A stretch of 64,000 nt of DNA from Fretibacterium fastidiosum (lineage in GTDB: Bacteria; Synergistota; Synergistia; Synergistales; Aminobacteriaceae), in assembly GCF_964642095.1 (NCBI RefSeq), contig NZ_OZ209244.1:992001-1056000 (forward strand), given 5' to 3'. The translations under genes and the position numbers were made by a program. Under the pieces are notes generated by a model. The model made no database searches, had not been told where the DNA came from, and saw nothing but the letters and a program-made list of their open reading frames with translations. Positions 35,587-44,521 of the stretch are shown in pieces. Positions within the stretch are counted from its first letter, which is position 1. Every line of letters starts with the position of its first letter.

Positions 35587-38500
35587 CGATCCGATCCTCC
35601 CCAAAGCAGTCTGCTCTTGATGGTCTTGAAATCGTCGGTAAAGGACGCACCCCCCAAAAGGGGTTCGATACGTTCATGGGCCAGGGCGGACAGATAGCGT
35701 CCTTCGCTGTCTGAGGCCTCCGCGTCGAGCCCCCGCGCCAGGCTCTGTCTCAGAGCCAGTTCATAATGGATCAACGCCTGCGGAAGCTCTTCAAAGGCAT
35801 CGCTGTCGCCCTTCGCAAGGACGTCCAACATTTTACCAAGGCGTTTTTTTATGTCGTGCGTTTCGGGTCCCTTGATGAAGTTCTCTCTCAGGCCGGCGAT
35901 TTTGTTATCGTTATCCTTTTTCCTGTCAGCGCTTTTGTTGTCCTTTTGCGGGGCGGCGATTTTGTTCCCCTGGGGGCCCCCGCTGACGTCGTGAAAGCGT
36001 TTCATCGCCAGCTGTGTCCCCCGTTCCCCTATTGCCTGAGCGGCCGTGAGGCCGACGAATGCGCCGATCTCGACGGGGTGGGGGATATCCAGAGGTTTTT
36101 GAGACAGGTCTGCGCCGCAGCAGAGCGCACAGACCCCCTCGTCCGGGGGACACGCACAGAAAAGGGGGGAGCGCAGAACCAGGCGGTTCTTGTTTGCCAG
36201 GAGATGCTCTTTGAGCTCATCGTCCGAGATGTCGAGACCCTCCTTCCAGAAGGCGAGGACGGCCTTCAGGTCGTCTTTGCTGAGAGAACGCGCTGTTTGC
36301 CCTGCAAGCGTGCGCCCCCAGGCCACTCTCTCCAAGTCCCGTTCGAGCTTCCCCAGGGTGGGCAGGGTAAAGGTTTCCCCGTCCAGTGACAGGGTCAGGC
36401 ACTCTTTTTGCTCCATTCTGGAGTACCCCACCTCAAGACCCTTTGCCGTTCCGCAGTCCTCGCGCTGGACCCGAAGCTCAAACAGCCCCTCGGCGAACTG
36501 ACGTGACAAATACCCGGCCTCGGCGACGGCCAGTTTTTTCTGCGCCATGGAGTCCCGCGAGGGGTAGCTGTAGAGAAACATCTCGTCCTCCGTCAGGCCC
36601 CTCCAGAAGTTTCCCCGGATGTAGGGTTTGTCCGGAGTGCCCTTGATTTTGGTGATCTCTCCGATGGCCCACGTCATGTGGCGCACGTCGCGAACCTTTC
36701 CCTTGGCCCCGGACGCCACCATCCGGGCAAGTCCAAGGTCGGGGCGCTCCCTGAAGAAAGCCGCTATGGCCGCCTCGGCGTCCTCTTCCTTTTTCCCCTC
36801 CTTACAGGGCAAAAGTTGATCGAGACAGGCGGCCAGGCGCTCGAACTCCAGAGGGGTCAGGGTCGCCGCCCCGGTCGATGCGCTGCATACGGCGTGTTGC
36901 AGCCTCCCCAGCAGGGCGCTGCGCTCCGCCCAGGAGCGGGAGGCTGTGTGCCGCAGAAGGACGGGCAGGAAGTCCTCCAGTTTTTGGGGGCGTTGGCCTG
37001 TGGGGTCGTCGAGACCGGCCTGAGCGAGCCATTTGTCCCTGTCCGCCTTGTCCAGGTTCCACCAGCCCAGGGCCAGGTCCAGCCCCGAGGCCAGGGCGGG
37101 AGCCCCGGTCCCGACGAGGCCGGGATCGTTGGGAAGGGAAAATTTTTCGAGGCTCCCTGAGCTGGGATGGGGGAGAAACACTGCCATGGTGTCCCCATCG
37201 AAATCGGCGTTGAACCCCGCGGTGACGAACGGAGGAAGTCCGATGACGGGCTCGTTCCAGCAGCGGACCCGAAACGCCTGGAGGCTGTGCCGGTGCAGGC
37301 TCGGCTGGCGCACCAGAAAGGCCCAGAGCTCGTATTCTGTGCATAATTTCTGGTCGCAGCGCTTCGCCTCCTCGTCGGACCATTCCCTGCAGAGGGGGTC
37401 GTTGACGTAGGAACGGACCTTGAACGGAGGTTCCGAGAACAGGCTCCCTGCGCGTTCGTCCTCGTACCCGTCCAACAGTTCGGTCAGCATCATCAGGGGC
37501 AGACGGACCTCGTGCAGGGCCAGGTCCGGGCAGGGCACGATGACGGCGCGGGCGGAATGGTTGTAGCGGCGTCCCAGGAGGTGGCGCCGCGGCACGCCCT
37601 CCTTGCCGGACAACAGAGCGACGAGCTGTTCGCGGTAACGAAGGAACGCCATAAGCTGCTTCTCTTTGCCCGTGGCGTGCAGAATTTCGCTGAGAGCGGT
37701 CCTCAGGCCGGGGAAGAGCCGCAGGAGCTTCGGGTCAACGTACAGGTTCCCCTGAGAGCCCAGGAGAGATTTCAGTTTTTTGGCTTTATCAAGGAGGCTT
37801 TTCAGCCTTTTTCTGGCCTTGGGGTCTTCTGTGTTTTTGAGTTGGGCATTTTTCAATTGCTCGATTTGTTGGTCCAGGAACGCTTCCATGGAATGGGGGG
37901 ACCCTTTGGAGTCCGGGTCCTTATAGCAGACAAGCTTCCCTGCGTCGTCCGCGTTGCCGTCGTCCCGGGTGCGATTCAGGAACGCTCTCAGGGATTCCGG
38001 TTCCGTCTTGTCCTGCTTGGCGGAGGCTGCTTCCGGCGCCCTGCTGACCCGGAGGACGTCCCGGCCGGCGTCAAGCGTCAGGCCGAGCGACCGGTAGATC
38101 CGCTGCATCAGGTCCCTTGTCCTGGCGAAATCCCCGGTGAAGTGTGCGCGCATTTTGAAAAGGACGTCGTCCGCCCCGTGGCTCAGAAACGACCAGTTTT
38201 CCATCTCGCCAAGCCGCTGGCCGGTTCTGGAACCGCACACCGCCGGCTGTCCCGATGCCTCCTGGATCGGCCCTTCGGCTCCACGAGCCTGAAGCTTTTT
38301 CAGGGCGTGGTGGTGCAGGCGGCAGAAATACTGCCAGCCCGCAAACGCGCGAAATTCCCGATGGCCGTTTTCCGTCGGGATCGACACGGGGAAGGCCCCC
38401 CATTCGTCCGCGCCGGCGCGGCGCATGAGTTCGGACAGGTTCTCCTTCTGCTTCCCCTCCAGTTCGTCGTCGTCCGGTATTCCCTTCGGAGCGGATTTCA

Positions 38501-40169
38501 GAAGAACGGAATGCGTCATCTCCCAAAGTTGCCCCAGGTTTTTGCGCCCCATGATCGAGCTGGGAGAGATGATCAATTCGGCTCGATACTCCCTGCCCCC
38601 TATGCGCACCTTCGGCATGGCCTCATCGGCAAGGATGCGGGTGACGACCCCTTTGTTGCCGTTCCGGCCCGTGAGTTTGTCGCCGAGTCCGAGAGGGCGC
38701 TCCACGCGAAAGGTCCATGTCAGATCCAGCGTCACGCGTATCCCTCTGGAATTTTCCGTTCCCGATGGACGGGACAGCCTCACGTCAACGTGAAAGCCGC
38801 CCTTATCCAGCGTCCCCGGCGCGTGGTGGTCGTAAAGGACCCGGGGCAGGGGGCAGGGCTTGAGTGAGCCGTGCCGATCCCGCTCTTGAAAGTTAAAGGC
38901 AGGAATCGGCAGCGGGGCGCCGTAAAGGTAGCGAGGCTCCGGGACCGGGGTGCTGTCACGGATGGCCGAAGCGATATCGGGGACGTTGAAATCGGCCTCC
39001 CGAATCCACCGTTCGCAGGTTTTTCGGATCGTGTGCGTCCCGTTCCGGATAAAGAAGTGCCGGGCCAGGGATTCCGATACCACGAGCCCGTCCTCGTAGG
39101 TGTAGCCCTCGAACGGCATGACCAGGGTCAGAGCGTTCAGTCCAATGGGGGGGCTGAGACGCCCGTTCGAGTCCAGAGAGCCTTTGAGGGCGGGAATGAA
39201 ACGCGCGCGCTGTCCCTCCAGGTATCCGGGGACGATGGGAGGCTCCGCACCCTCGATTTCGATCTCGGCCTGTTTCATGTTCTTGCCGCCCATCATCAGA
39301 CGGGGACCGTCCGTGTGAAGGGGGTAGGGGATCATTCCAACGGCGATGGAAAAGAGGTAATCGTCATTTGGCTTGATCGAACCGTCGTTTTTCACCTCGG
39401 CCCCTGCGGCCAGTTGAAGGTCCAGTCCCGTGCGCTTGGACTCAGGGGTCTGGAAGGGACAGAGCCGTCCTCGGTGGCTCTCGTGCGGCAGGCGCAGCCT
39501 TCCGTGGCTTTCGACGCCCCAGAGCCCGATGCAGACCTGGCGCTGCCCTTCGAGCCTCAGCAACGGGTTTTCCCGATGGGGGGACCCGATTTTCGTCAGC
39601 AGGCGATGGCGTTTCCGGGAGCTGACCCAAAGCGCGTTGAGTCCGGCCTCCAGGCGGACGAATGCCTTCAGGTTGACCTTATCAGCCTCCACGGAGTGGG
39701 CAAACTGCCCCCAAAGCCGTTCTGCGTCATGCCACCAGAGCTGGGAAACCCTCCCTTCATCCAGATCTGGAGCAAGTTTTAGCCGTGAGCGATCCGTTTG
39801 GTAAGCGCTGGGAGAATTTTCCTCGCCCTCCCCGCCCTCCGTCCTGGAAAAGCCTTTCAGCGTGAAGATATGGGCCGAAGCCCATTTCGTGTCCGTTGCG
39901 CCGTCTGTGAGGTCAACAAACACGTGGGGTTCGGAGGGAAGCAGCCAGTGCAGGGTCAGAGAGCCGTCCTCGCCGAACTCGGCGGCCAGTTTCCGGAGCC
40001 TCTGGCCCTTTAAGGTCAGGCACAGCATCCGGAATTCCTGAGGCCGCTCCAACGCCCTTTCCTCAACGGCAACGGAGATGCCGCAGGGCAGAAAATCCCC
40101 GAGAGACCGTTCGAGGGAGCGGCTCAGGGAAGCCCATTCCGGGACCTTCAGTCTCCGCCCCTCAGTCAT
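35583..40169 (-). CDS. Single-chain RNA polymerase-like protein (fused beta-beta' core)
   Basis: A 1528-residue protein carrying RpoB-like then RpoC-like catalytic regions. RpoB-like: GRLCPFQTPES (~234), PYPLHTDGPRLMMGGKNMKQ (~281), MPFEGYTYEDGLVVSES (~351), GDKLTGRNGNKGVVTRI (496-512) and the C-terminal RLGEMENWSFLSHGA (~652). A ~150-residue charged linker follows. RpoC-like: GKEGVPRRHLLGRRYNHSAR (~855), the catalytic Mg2+ motif NADFDGD (987-993), bridge-helix region GNFWRGLTEDEMFLY to AEAGYLSRQFAEG (~1186-1228), zinc ligands C1239, C1338/C1340, C1347, C1350, and the trigger-loop helix AAQAIGERGTQLAMKRFHD (~1376). All key catalytic residues are present, so polymerase activity is likely. The beta N-terminal lobes and the beta' N-terminal zinc finger are missing. 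ATG 40169 has GGAGGG upstream and overlaps the CARF-HD stop by eight bases. It is not the housekeeping enzyme. Confidence 0.93.
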   Translation of the reverse strand: MTEGRRLKVPEWASLSRSLERSLGDFLPCGISVAVEERALERPQEFRMLCLTLKGQRLRKLAAEFGEDGSLTLHWLLPSEPHVFVDLTDGATDTKWASAHIFTLKGFSRTEGGEGEENSPSAYQTDRSRLKLAPDLDEGRVSQLWWHDAERLWGQFAHSVEADKVNLKAFVRLEAGLNALWVSSRKRHRLLTKIGSPHRENPLLRLEGQRQVCIGLWGVESHGRLRLPHESHRGRLCPFQTPESKRTGLDLQLAAGAEVKNDGSIKPNDDYLFSIAVGMIPYPLHTDGPRLMMGGKNMKQAEIEIEGAEPPIVPGYLEGQRARFIPALKGSLDSNGRLSPPIGLNALTLVMPFEGYTYEDGLVVSESLARHFFIRNGTHTIRKTCERWIREADFNVPDIASAIRDSTPVPEPRYLYGAPLPIPAFNFQERDRHGSLKPCPLPRVLYDHHAPGTLDKGGFHVDVRLSRPSGTENSRGIRVTLDLTWTFRVERPLGLGDKLTGRNGNKGVVTRILADEAMPKVRIGGREYRAELIISPSSIMGRKNLGQLWEMTHSVLLKSAPKGIPDDDELEGKQKENLSELMRRAGADEWGAFPVSIPTENGHREFRAFAGWQYFCRLHHHALKKLQARGAEGPIQEASGQPAVCGSRTGQRLGEMENWSFLSHGADDVLFKMRAHFTGDFARTRDLMQRIYRSLGLTLDAGRDVLRVSRAPEAASAKQDKTEPESLRAFLNRTRDDGNADDAGKLVCYKDPDSKGSPHSMEAFLDQQIEQLKNAQLKNTEDPKARKRLKSLLDKAKKLKSLLGSQGNLYVDPKLLRLFPGLRTALSEILHATGKEKQLMAFLRYREQLVALLSGKEGVPRRHLLGRRYNHSARAVIVPCPDLALHEVRLPLMMLTELLDGYEDERAGSLFSEPPFKVRSYVNDPLCREWSDEEAKRCDQKLCTEYELWAFLVRQPSLHRHSLQAFRVRCWNEPVIGLPPFVTAGFNADFDGDTMAVFLPHPSSGSLEKFSLPNDPGLVGTGAPALASGLDLALGWWNLDKADRDKWLAQAGLDDPTGQRPQKLEDFLPVLLRHTASRSWAERSALLGRLQHAVCSASTGAATLTPLEFERLAACLDQLLPCKEGKKEEDAEAAIAAFFRERPDLGLARMVASGAKGKVRDVRHMTWAIGEITKIKGTPDKPYIRGNFWRGLTEDEMFLYSYPSRDSMAQKKLAVAEAGYLSRQFAEGLFELRVQREDCGTAKGLEVGYSRMEQKECLTLSLDGETFTLPTLGKLERDLERVAWGRTLAGQTARSLSKDDLKAVLAFWKEGLDISDDELKEHLLANKNRLVLRSPLFCACPPDEGVCALCCGADLSQKPLDIPHPVEIGAFVGLTAAQAIGERGTQLAMKRFHDVSGGPQGNKIAAPQKDNKSADRKKDNDNKIAGLRENFIKGPETHDIKKRLGKMLDVLAKGDSDAFEELPQALIHYELALRQSLARGLDAEASDSEGRYLSALAHERIEPLLGGASFTDDFKTIKSRLLWGGSDR

Positions 40170-42408
40170 GGGATCCCTCCGTTGAGGTCCTGGCCTTGAG
40201 GATCAGGTGCTCCTCCAGGACGGATTTCGCCTTTTTATATTCGCCCTCGATGTCTTGTTCGATCGACTCCATGATTTTTGCAGTGTTTTCGTTGCACATT
40301 GTGGCATCGACAGGATACAGCCGAACGCTCACCTCTTTATCCGAATCCCGGACCGGAAGGACGAAGCCGACGCTCTGGTGCTTGTAGAAGTGCAGGAACT
40401 GCTCCCACTTGAAGGCGACGCGGTTGGCCAGGGACAGCCCGGCGAAGGACAATGCCTCCTCGGTCTGAATTTTCCCCCAGTCCCCTTTGGCCCGATCCTC
40501 CGCAGACGGGTGCTTCTGACGGAGGGCATCGAGGGCTTGGAACACCCCAAGGTAGATGGCCCTGCAGGACGTTTTGATAACCTCGTCCTCGTCAACGAAG
40601 GTCCCCTCGAGCACCTGTTTCACGTCCAGCCTGCTCGTGGCCTGTTTCAGGTCTGAAAAAGGCTGTGCGATCTGCTGCGGTAGGGCGAAGGCCTCGAGCT
40701 GGGCGCTGAGAAACTTTGCCTCGTCCTGCGTCCGGTCGAGCCGCGCCCTCAGGTACTCCCTGCTGATGACGCGGTCGGACTGGACGTCGCAGCCGTCGAT
40801 GACTCGCAGCAGCGCGGTCGCCTTCAGGATGCCGTCCGCCGTGAAGGGAAGGTCCACGTTTCCGAGGGCCTCCTCGAAACGGACCTTGAGAGGGCGGAGG
40901 GTTTCCTTGAATTTTTCCTCGCCGTAGAGGAGTTTCCCGACGGAACCGATGAGTTCGGAGGGCTTCCCGTCGCCGTCCATGAGCGCCGTGTAGCCCCTGT
41001 GGTGCTCCGATAGAAAGGGCACGCAGAGTTTGAGAAAGCGGAAGGGGTCGCAGTCGTGTTCCTCCCCGAAAAATCTTTCGGGATACTGGCGGAGAAGCTC
41101 ACCCGTCAGGAGGTGATGGACCTCGCGCACCGCGGAGGGAAAGAGCCCCAGGGGAAACGGGGTGCACCGCCCCGGCGTGGGTCTGACGGGGAAGGAGAGC
41201 GCGGTGTGCCCGATATCGTGGAGGTAGATGCTGGCGATCAGCAGGGCCAGCAGCTCCGGTTTTTCGGGGTCCTCCCCCAGGCTCAGCAGCGCTTCCATCT
41301 GGGGCCCGGCGCAGCGGAAGAGGTTCGAGGCGAACTCCATCAGGCGCTTGGAGTGGCGGCGGCTGTGCTCCACCGTCTCGGGGATCTGATCCCCCATCCA
41401 CAGCTCGGCCCAGTTCTCGGCAAGGAGCCTTTCCAGGTGCTGAGCCAGACGGCGCCCCCTGTCTCCAGCGTTCCGCAGGCGGTCGAACAGGGCCGCCCCC
41501 GTGCCGCAGGGCTGACGGCGCCCCCTTTCGTAGCTCTTGATGAGCATGGGGGCGAGGGGGCGCGTGTCGGAGACCCACTGGGGGACCCCCAGGTTCGATT
41601 CCAAGTCTTCCCCGGTCTGGCCCTTTCGTGAACCGATGGCCTTGAGCAGGCTGATTTCCTCATCCAGCGTCCCGATCGCATAGCCCAGGGGGATGTGCAT
41701 GAGTTCGAACGCCTGAGGGCCATTCTCAAAAGTGTACAGGCAGGGTATGGAGTGAAGTTGCGCGTACATCACCGCGAAGGCGACGATGGACTTGTAGCCC
41801 CCGGAGGTGCAGAAGACCGGCTGTTCCGGTCCCTTCTGGTCCACTTGGCGGTCGAATTCCTCAAAGAGCACGGCGACGGAGCGGAGAAATTTTTCGCGGT
41901 CTGCGACCTCGATCTTGGTGGGGAGGATGTCCTCCAGGCCGCATTGTATCCTTGTGGGGAAGAGATGTTGGGCCGCGTTGAGGTAGATGCGGGCGGCGTG
42001 GGCCGTCAGCCTGGACGGGACGTCCTCCGAGGGGAGCAGCACGACGTGCAGGGTCTCAATCTGTTCCCGGTTGTCCTTGAGCCAGTGGACGAGCGTCTGG
42101 ATCTCGGCCGTGGGGAATGTGAATTCGTCGAAAGTCTGAGGCAGGGCCTGGGAGTCCAGAAGTTCGATGGCCTTGAGCCGGCGGGGATTTCCCATAGCCC
42201 CCGTCCGCATTAGCTCGCACAGTGGAGAATCCAGGCCCCCTTCCGATTCCTGCAGCAGTTTTTCATTGTTCTTATTATCCCACAACAGGTTTTTGCCGTC
42301 GTTACAGCGATAGTTGAATGAGGTTCCGACGGTACAGATCATCCGCACGTGCTTTTTGTCCACGGTCCTCGCCCCCATGTTCGATTCGTATCCAAGCTGG
42401 CATATCAT
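40162..42408 (-). CDS. CARF-HD protein, first gene of RNA polymerase operon
   Basis: A 748-residue protein. Residues ~20-260 look like a CARF domain of the APE2256/Csx1 group: the first strand and loop RMICTVGTSFNY and the later VFCTSGGYKSIVAFAVMYAQ, then LYTFENGPQAFELMHIPLGY. Residues ~345-560 form an HD domain (H348/H352, HD at 397-398, H401, HH at 431-432, SEHHRGY, then RVIDGCDVQSDRV), predicting a metal-dependent phosphodiesterase or phosphohydrolase. CARF domains bind cyclic oligoadenylate made by type III CRISPR effectors, and the HD domain could cut that ligand or another nucleotide. The start is taken as ATG 42408 (GAGAAG five bases upstream); ATG 42378 and 42342 are in frame. It opens the operon of the fused RNA polymerase. 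Confidence 0.85.
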   Translation of the reverse strand: MICQLGYESNMGARTVDKKHVRMICTVGTSFNYRCNDGKNLLWDNKNNEKLLQESEGGLDSPLCELMRTGAMGNPRRLKAIELLDSQALPQTFDEFTFPTAEIQTLVHWLKDNREQIETLHVVLLPSEDVPSRLTAHAARIYLNAAQHLFPTRIQCGLEDILPTKIEVADREKFLRSVAVLFEEFDRQVDQKGPEQPVFCTSGGYKSIVAFAVMYAQLHSIPCLYTFENGPQAFELMHIPLGYAIGTLDEEISLLKAIGSRKGQTGEDLESNLGVPQWVSDTRPLAPMLIKSYERGRRQPCGTGAALFDRLRNAGDRGRRLAQHLERLLAENWAELWMGDQIPETVEHSRRHSKRLMEFASNLFRCAGPQMEALLSLGEDPEKPELLALLIASIYLHDIGHTALSFPVRPTPGRCTPFPLGLFPSAVREVHHLLTGELLRQYPERFFGEEHDCDPFRFLKLCVPFLSEHHRGYTALMDGDGKPSELIGSVGKLLYGEEKFKETLRPLKVRFEEALGNVDLPFTADGILKATALLRVIDGCDVQSDRVISREYLRARLDRTQDEAKFLSAQLEAFALPQQIAQPFSDLKQATSRLDVKQVLEGTFVDEDEVIKTSCRAIYLGVFQALDALRQKHPSAEDRAKGDWGKIQTEEALSFAGLSLANRVAFKWEQFLHFYKHQSVGFVLPVRDSDKEVSVRLYPVDATMCNENTAKIMESIEQDIEGEYKKAKSVLEEHLILKARTSTEGSHD

Positions 42409-42535
42409 CTTCTCGTTATTGTACTATACTTGGGTGTACACGGCAGGGTATTCCTGATTTTTCACTGATATATCGTCTATATGAATAGGCTTTAGCGAAT
42501 GGGGTCCATGAGGACGGATTTTAAGGAAGGATGGT

Positions 42536-43180
42536 GTGAGTTGGATGAAGACAGAACCAGCGGGCCTTAAGGGGGACGGGTCGATGAGGGCGTTGACGGT
42601 GACCACCTGCGGAACCAGTCTCCTGACGAATGGAGCGGACCGGGAGGATATTCCTTTCCTTCGGAGCAACGCCAACAAGCGGGAGGAGGAGTACAGCGCG
42701 GAGGACAGGGGCAGACTGCTGGCGTTGGTGGAGGAAAGGCGAGGGCACCTTTTGTCCGCGAGGGATGAGGCGGAGATCCGCAGGCTCTCGGCGGAATTGA
42801 ACGGCTTTATCGGGTGCTATCGCAGGGCCGGAGGTTTGGCGGACGCGGCCGGCGATATGCATTTCCTGATCTGCACCGATACCTTCCAGGGGCGCCTCAC
42901 CGCAGGTTTGTTGAGCGACTGGGGGGAAAAACGGGGCATCAAGATGACCGTCCAGCCGATCGAGGACCTGAACACCCGCGACATGAGCGCTTTCAGGCTT
43001 GGGATCAACAATCTGGTGGAGTGGTGCAGCGCGGTGCTGCCAGGATACCGCCAAGCGTCGTGGCGTATTCTGTTCAACCTCGTTGGGGGCTTCAAGTCGC
43101 TTCAGGGCTACATGCAGGCCCTGGGGATGTTCTACGCGGACGAGACCCTCTATATTTTCGAGGCCGGGGGGAGCTTCTGA
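42536..43180 (+). CDS. CARF protein (APE2256/TIGR02619 type), N-terminal part up to frameshift
   Basis: The frame from GTG 42536 (AAGGAAGG five bases upstream) or ATG 42584 encodes MRALTVTTCGTSLLTNGADR, the typical start of the APE2256 group of CRISPR-associated CARF proteins, and later LFNLVGGFKSLQGYMQALGM, FYADETLYIFEAGG, the conserved G-G-F-K ligand-binding helix and the strand before it. It then runs into TGA at 43178. The expected continuation (ELLSIPRLPVNF) is present in the -1 frame. The reading switch falls at a run of six G (43166-43171). The gene is divergent from the CARF-HD/RNA polymerase operon, 127 bases away, so both probably share control. Confidence 0.85.
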   Translation: MSWMKTEPAGLKGDGSMRALTVTTCGTSLLTNGADREDIPFLRSNANKREEEYSAEDRGRLLALVEERRGHLLSARDEAEIRRLSAELNGFIGCYRRAGGLADAAGDMHFLICTDTFQGRLTAGLLSDWGEKRGIKMTVQPIEDLNTRDMSAFRLGINNLVEWCSAVLPGYRQASWRILFNLVGGFKSLQGYMQALGMFYADETLYIFEAGGSF

Positions 43181-43707
43181 GCATCCCAAGGCTGCCTGTA
43201 AACTTTGACGAGAGCGCCAGGCGGTCGGTTGTGGACAACTTCTCCGTCGCCCGGCGCCTGACGTGGCAGTCCCTTCCCATGGAACAGTGCTCCGGGCTGC
43301 CCGAGACGATGCTGGATATCGTTGACGGCGAGTGCACCTTCTCCGCCTGGGGGAAATTGATGTTCGATCAGGTTTCGGCGAAACTGTACGGCGAGAGGCT
43401 GCTTCCTCCGCTGTCGGACCGAATCCGTTTCAGCAGCGCAACGGAGAGCGAGGCCGGCAAGCTGGACCCCGACAAAAAGGTCCTCTTGAACCGGGCTATC
43501 GACAACCTGTCCCGTTTCCTTGAGAACGGGACCAACCTGAGCAGCTTCGACTTCAGAGCGCTGAAAGGAGATCCAAAGGAGGACTCCACGCACGAGTTCA
43601 ACCTCTGGTCAACGCAGAATGCCTGGCGGGGCTTCTGCCACTACGCCTGCGAGGAGGGCAAAAAGGTCATCGTGGTGGACTCCATCGACGCAGGGATCGG
43701 GCATTAA
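43168..43707 (+). pseudogene. CARF protein, C-terminal part in the -1 frame
   Basis: The -1 frame continues directly as GELLSIPRLPVNFDESARRS, which is the usual strand and loop closing the CARF domain, followed by a ~150-residue helical C-terminal region ending ACEEGKKVIVVDSIDAGIGH at TAA 43705-43707. Joined to the upstream part this gives about 374-390 residues. No start codon with a ribosome binding site exists for the C-terminal part alone, so it is either read by frameshifting, the product of a real mutation, or an artefact of a homopolymer miscall. The C-terminal region has no catalytic motif I can recognise. Confidence 0.7.
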
Positions 43708-43719
43708 GGTATGGCGGTC

Positions 43720-43786
43720 AGGAAGGGGGATCGCCCGGAGCACGGTCCCCCCTTTGGCGCTTTTAATTTCGACGCGTGCCGTGCTT
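43720..43786. repeat. Hairpin element flanking LRAT gene, left copy
   Basis: GGGGGATCG and CGGTCCCCC form a stem (one G-T pair), followed by CTTTGG, an AT-rich stretch and CGTGCCGTGCTTC. The same layout recurs at 44522-44586 on the other side of the LRAT-type gene, with about two thirds to three quarters identity by eye. Confidence 0.55.
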
Positions 43787-43850
43787 CGTCGGGGGCGGCA
43801 GGGAAGGATGGCTTGTATTCCAGGAATGGAACGAGGAGGGAAAAGCTCTC

Positions 43851-44447
43851 ATGGTTATGAGAAATCAGGAAAACCTCAGGAGGCTTGAAAACGGCGACGT
43901 CATCAGAGTGTACAGGAAGTCCTTTCACTACGATCACTATGGAATCTACGTGGCGATGGACAACAGCGTCATTCACTACACGACCCCCAAAAAGGAAGGG
44001 GACGGTAATGATTCCGGTATTTGCGGGGATAGTTGCGGGATAGTCCGCGAAACCAGCCTGGATGAATTCCTGGACGGCGCCGAAAGTTTTGAGGTCTGCC
44101 GCTACCCCGAAGAGGGGTCGTGGCGCCCTCTGTGGTGGGCACGGGAAACCTTCGAGGTAAGGCGCGACGAAGTAAAGAAAAACAGGCCGCCCTTCTGTGA
44201 AATGGCTCAGAACTCTCCGGGGGGCCAGGCAGTGCAAAACGCGAAGAGTCTCCTGGGAGAGAATAAATACAACCTGGTGTGGAACAATTGCGAGCACTTT
44301 GCCGTTTTCTGCCGGTATAACTATCGTGCTTCCGGCCAGGTGCAGGGCTGGGTGGGGGCAGCGGCGGTATTCATTGCCATTGTTGTTGCCATTCCTCTGG
44401 CCCTCTTGGAGCTCGGAAAAGCGAGAAATGAGGACTCAGACAGCTGA
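43851..44447 (+). CDS. LRAT/NlpC-P60-fold protein with C-terminal membrane anchor
   Basis: A 198-residue protein starting at ATG 43851 (GAGGAGGG nine bases upstream). It has the lecithin-retinol-acyltransferase arrangement of the permuted NlpC/P60 fold: GDVIRVYRKSFHYDHYGIYV with the catalytic His, NSVIHYTT, and YNLVWNNCEHFAVFCRY with the NCEHF catalytic Cys motif. The C-terminus AAAVFIAIVVAIPLALLELG is a membrane segment. Such enzymes transfer or remove acyl groups on lipids or proteins, so a membrane-acting effector is plausible beside the CARF gene. It is bracketed by two copies of a hairpin element (43720, 44522). No family member with a proven role in immunity is known to me. Confidence 0.82.
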   Translation: MVMRNQENLRRLENGDVIRVYRKSFHYDHYGIYVAMDNSVIHYTTPKKEGDGNDSGICGDSCGIVRETSLDEFLDGAESFEVCRYPEEGSWRPLWWARETFEVRRDEVKKNRPPFCEMAQNSPGGQAVQNAKSLLGENKYNLVWNNCEHFAVFCRYNYRASGQVQGWVGAAAVFIAIVVAIPLALLELGKARNEDSDS

Positions 44448-44521
44448 AGTCTCCGATCCCGCTCCTGAATGAGCGGTCGAGGGTACACAGGGGAGGGGGC
44501 GGGCTTCCTTCGTCGGGTATT

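Noticed and set aside
35583..40169. Housekeeping rpoB/rpoC or a chance rpoBC fusion as in some Epsilonproteobacteria
   Set aside because: The chain is only about half the combined length of normal RpoB plus RpoC, lacks the beta N-terminal lobes and the beta' N-terminal zinc finger, and has no ribosomal protein genes (rplL, rpsL) around it.
42409..42535. A defined divergent promoter between the CARF-HD and CARF genes
   Set aside because: AT-rich patches and near-palindromes such as GATATATC are present, but no -35/-10 pair with proper spacing could be settled on for either strand.
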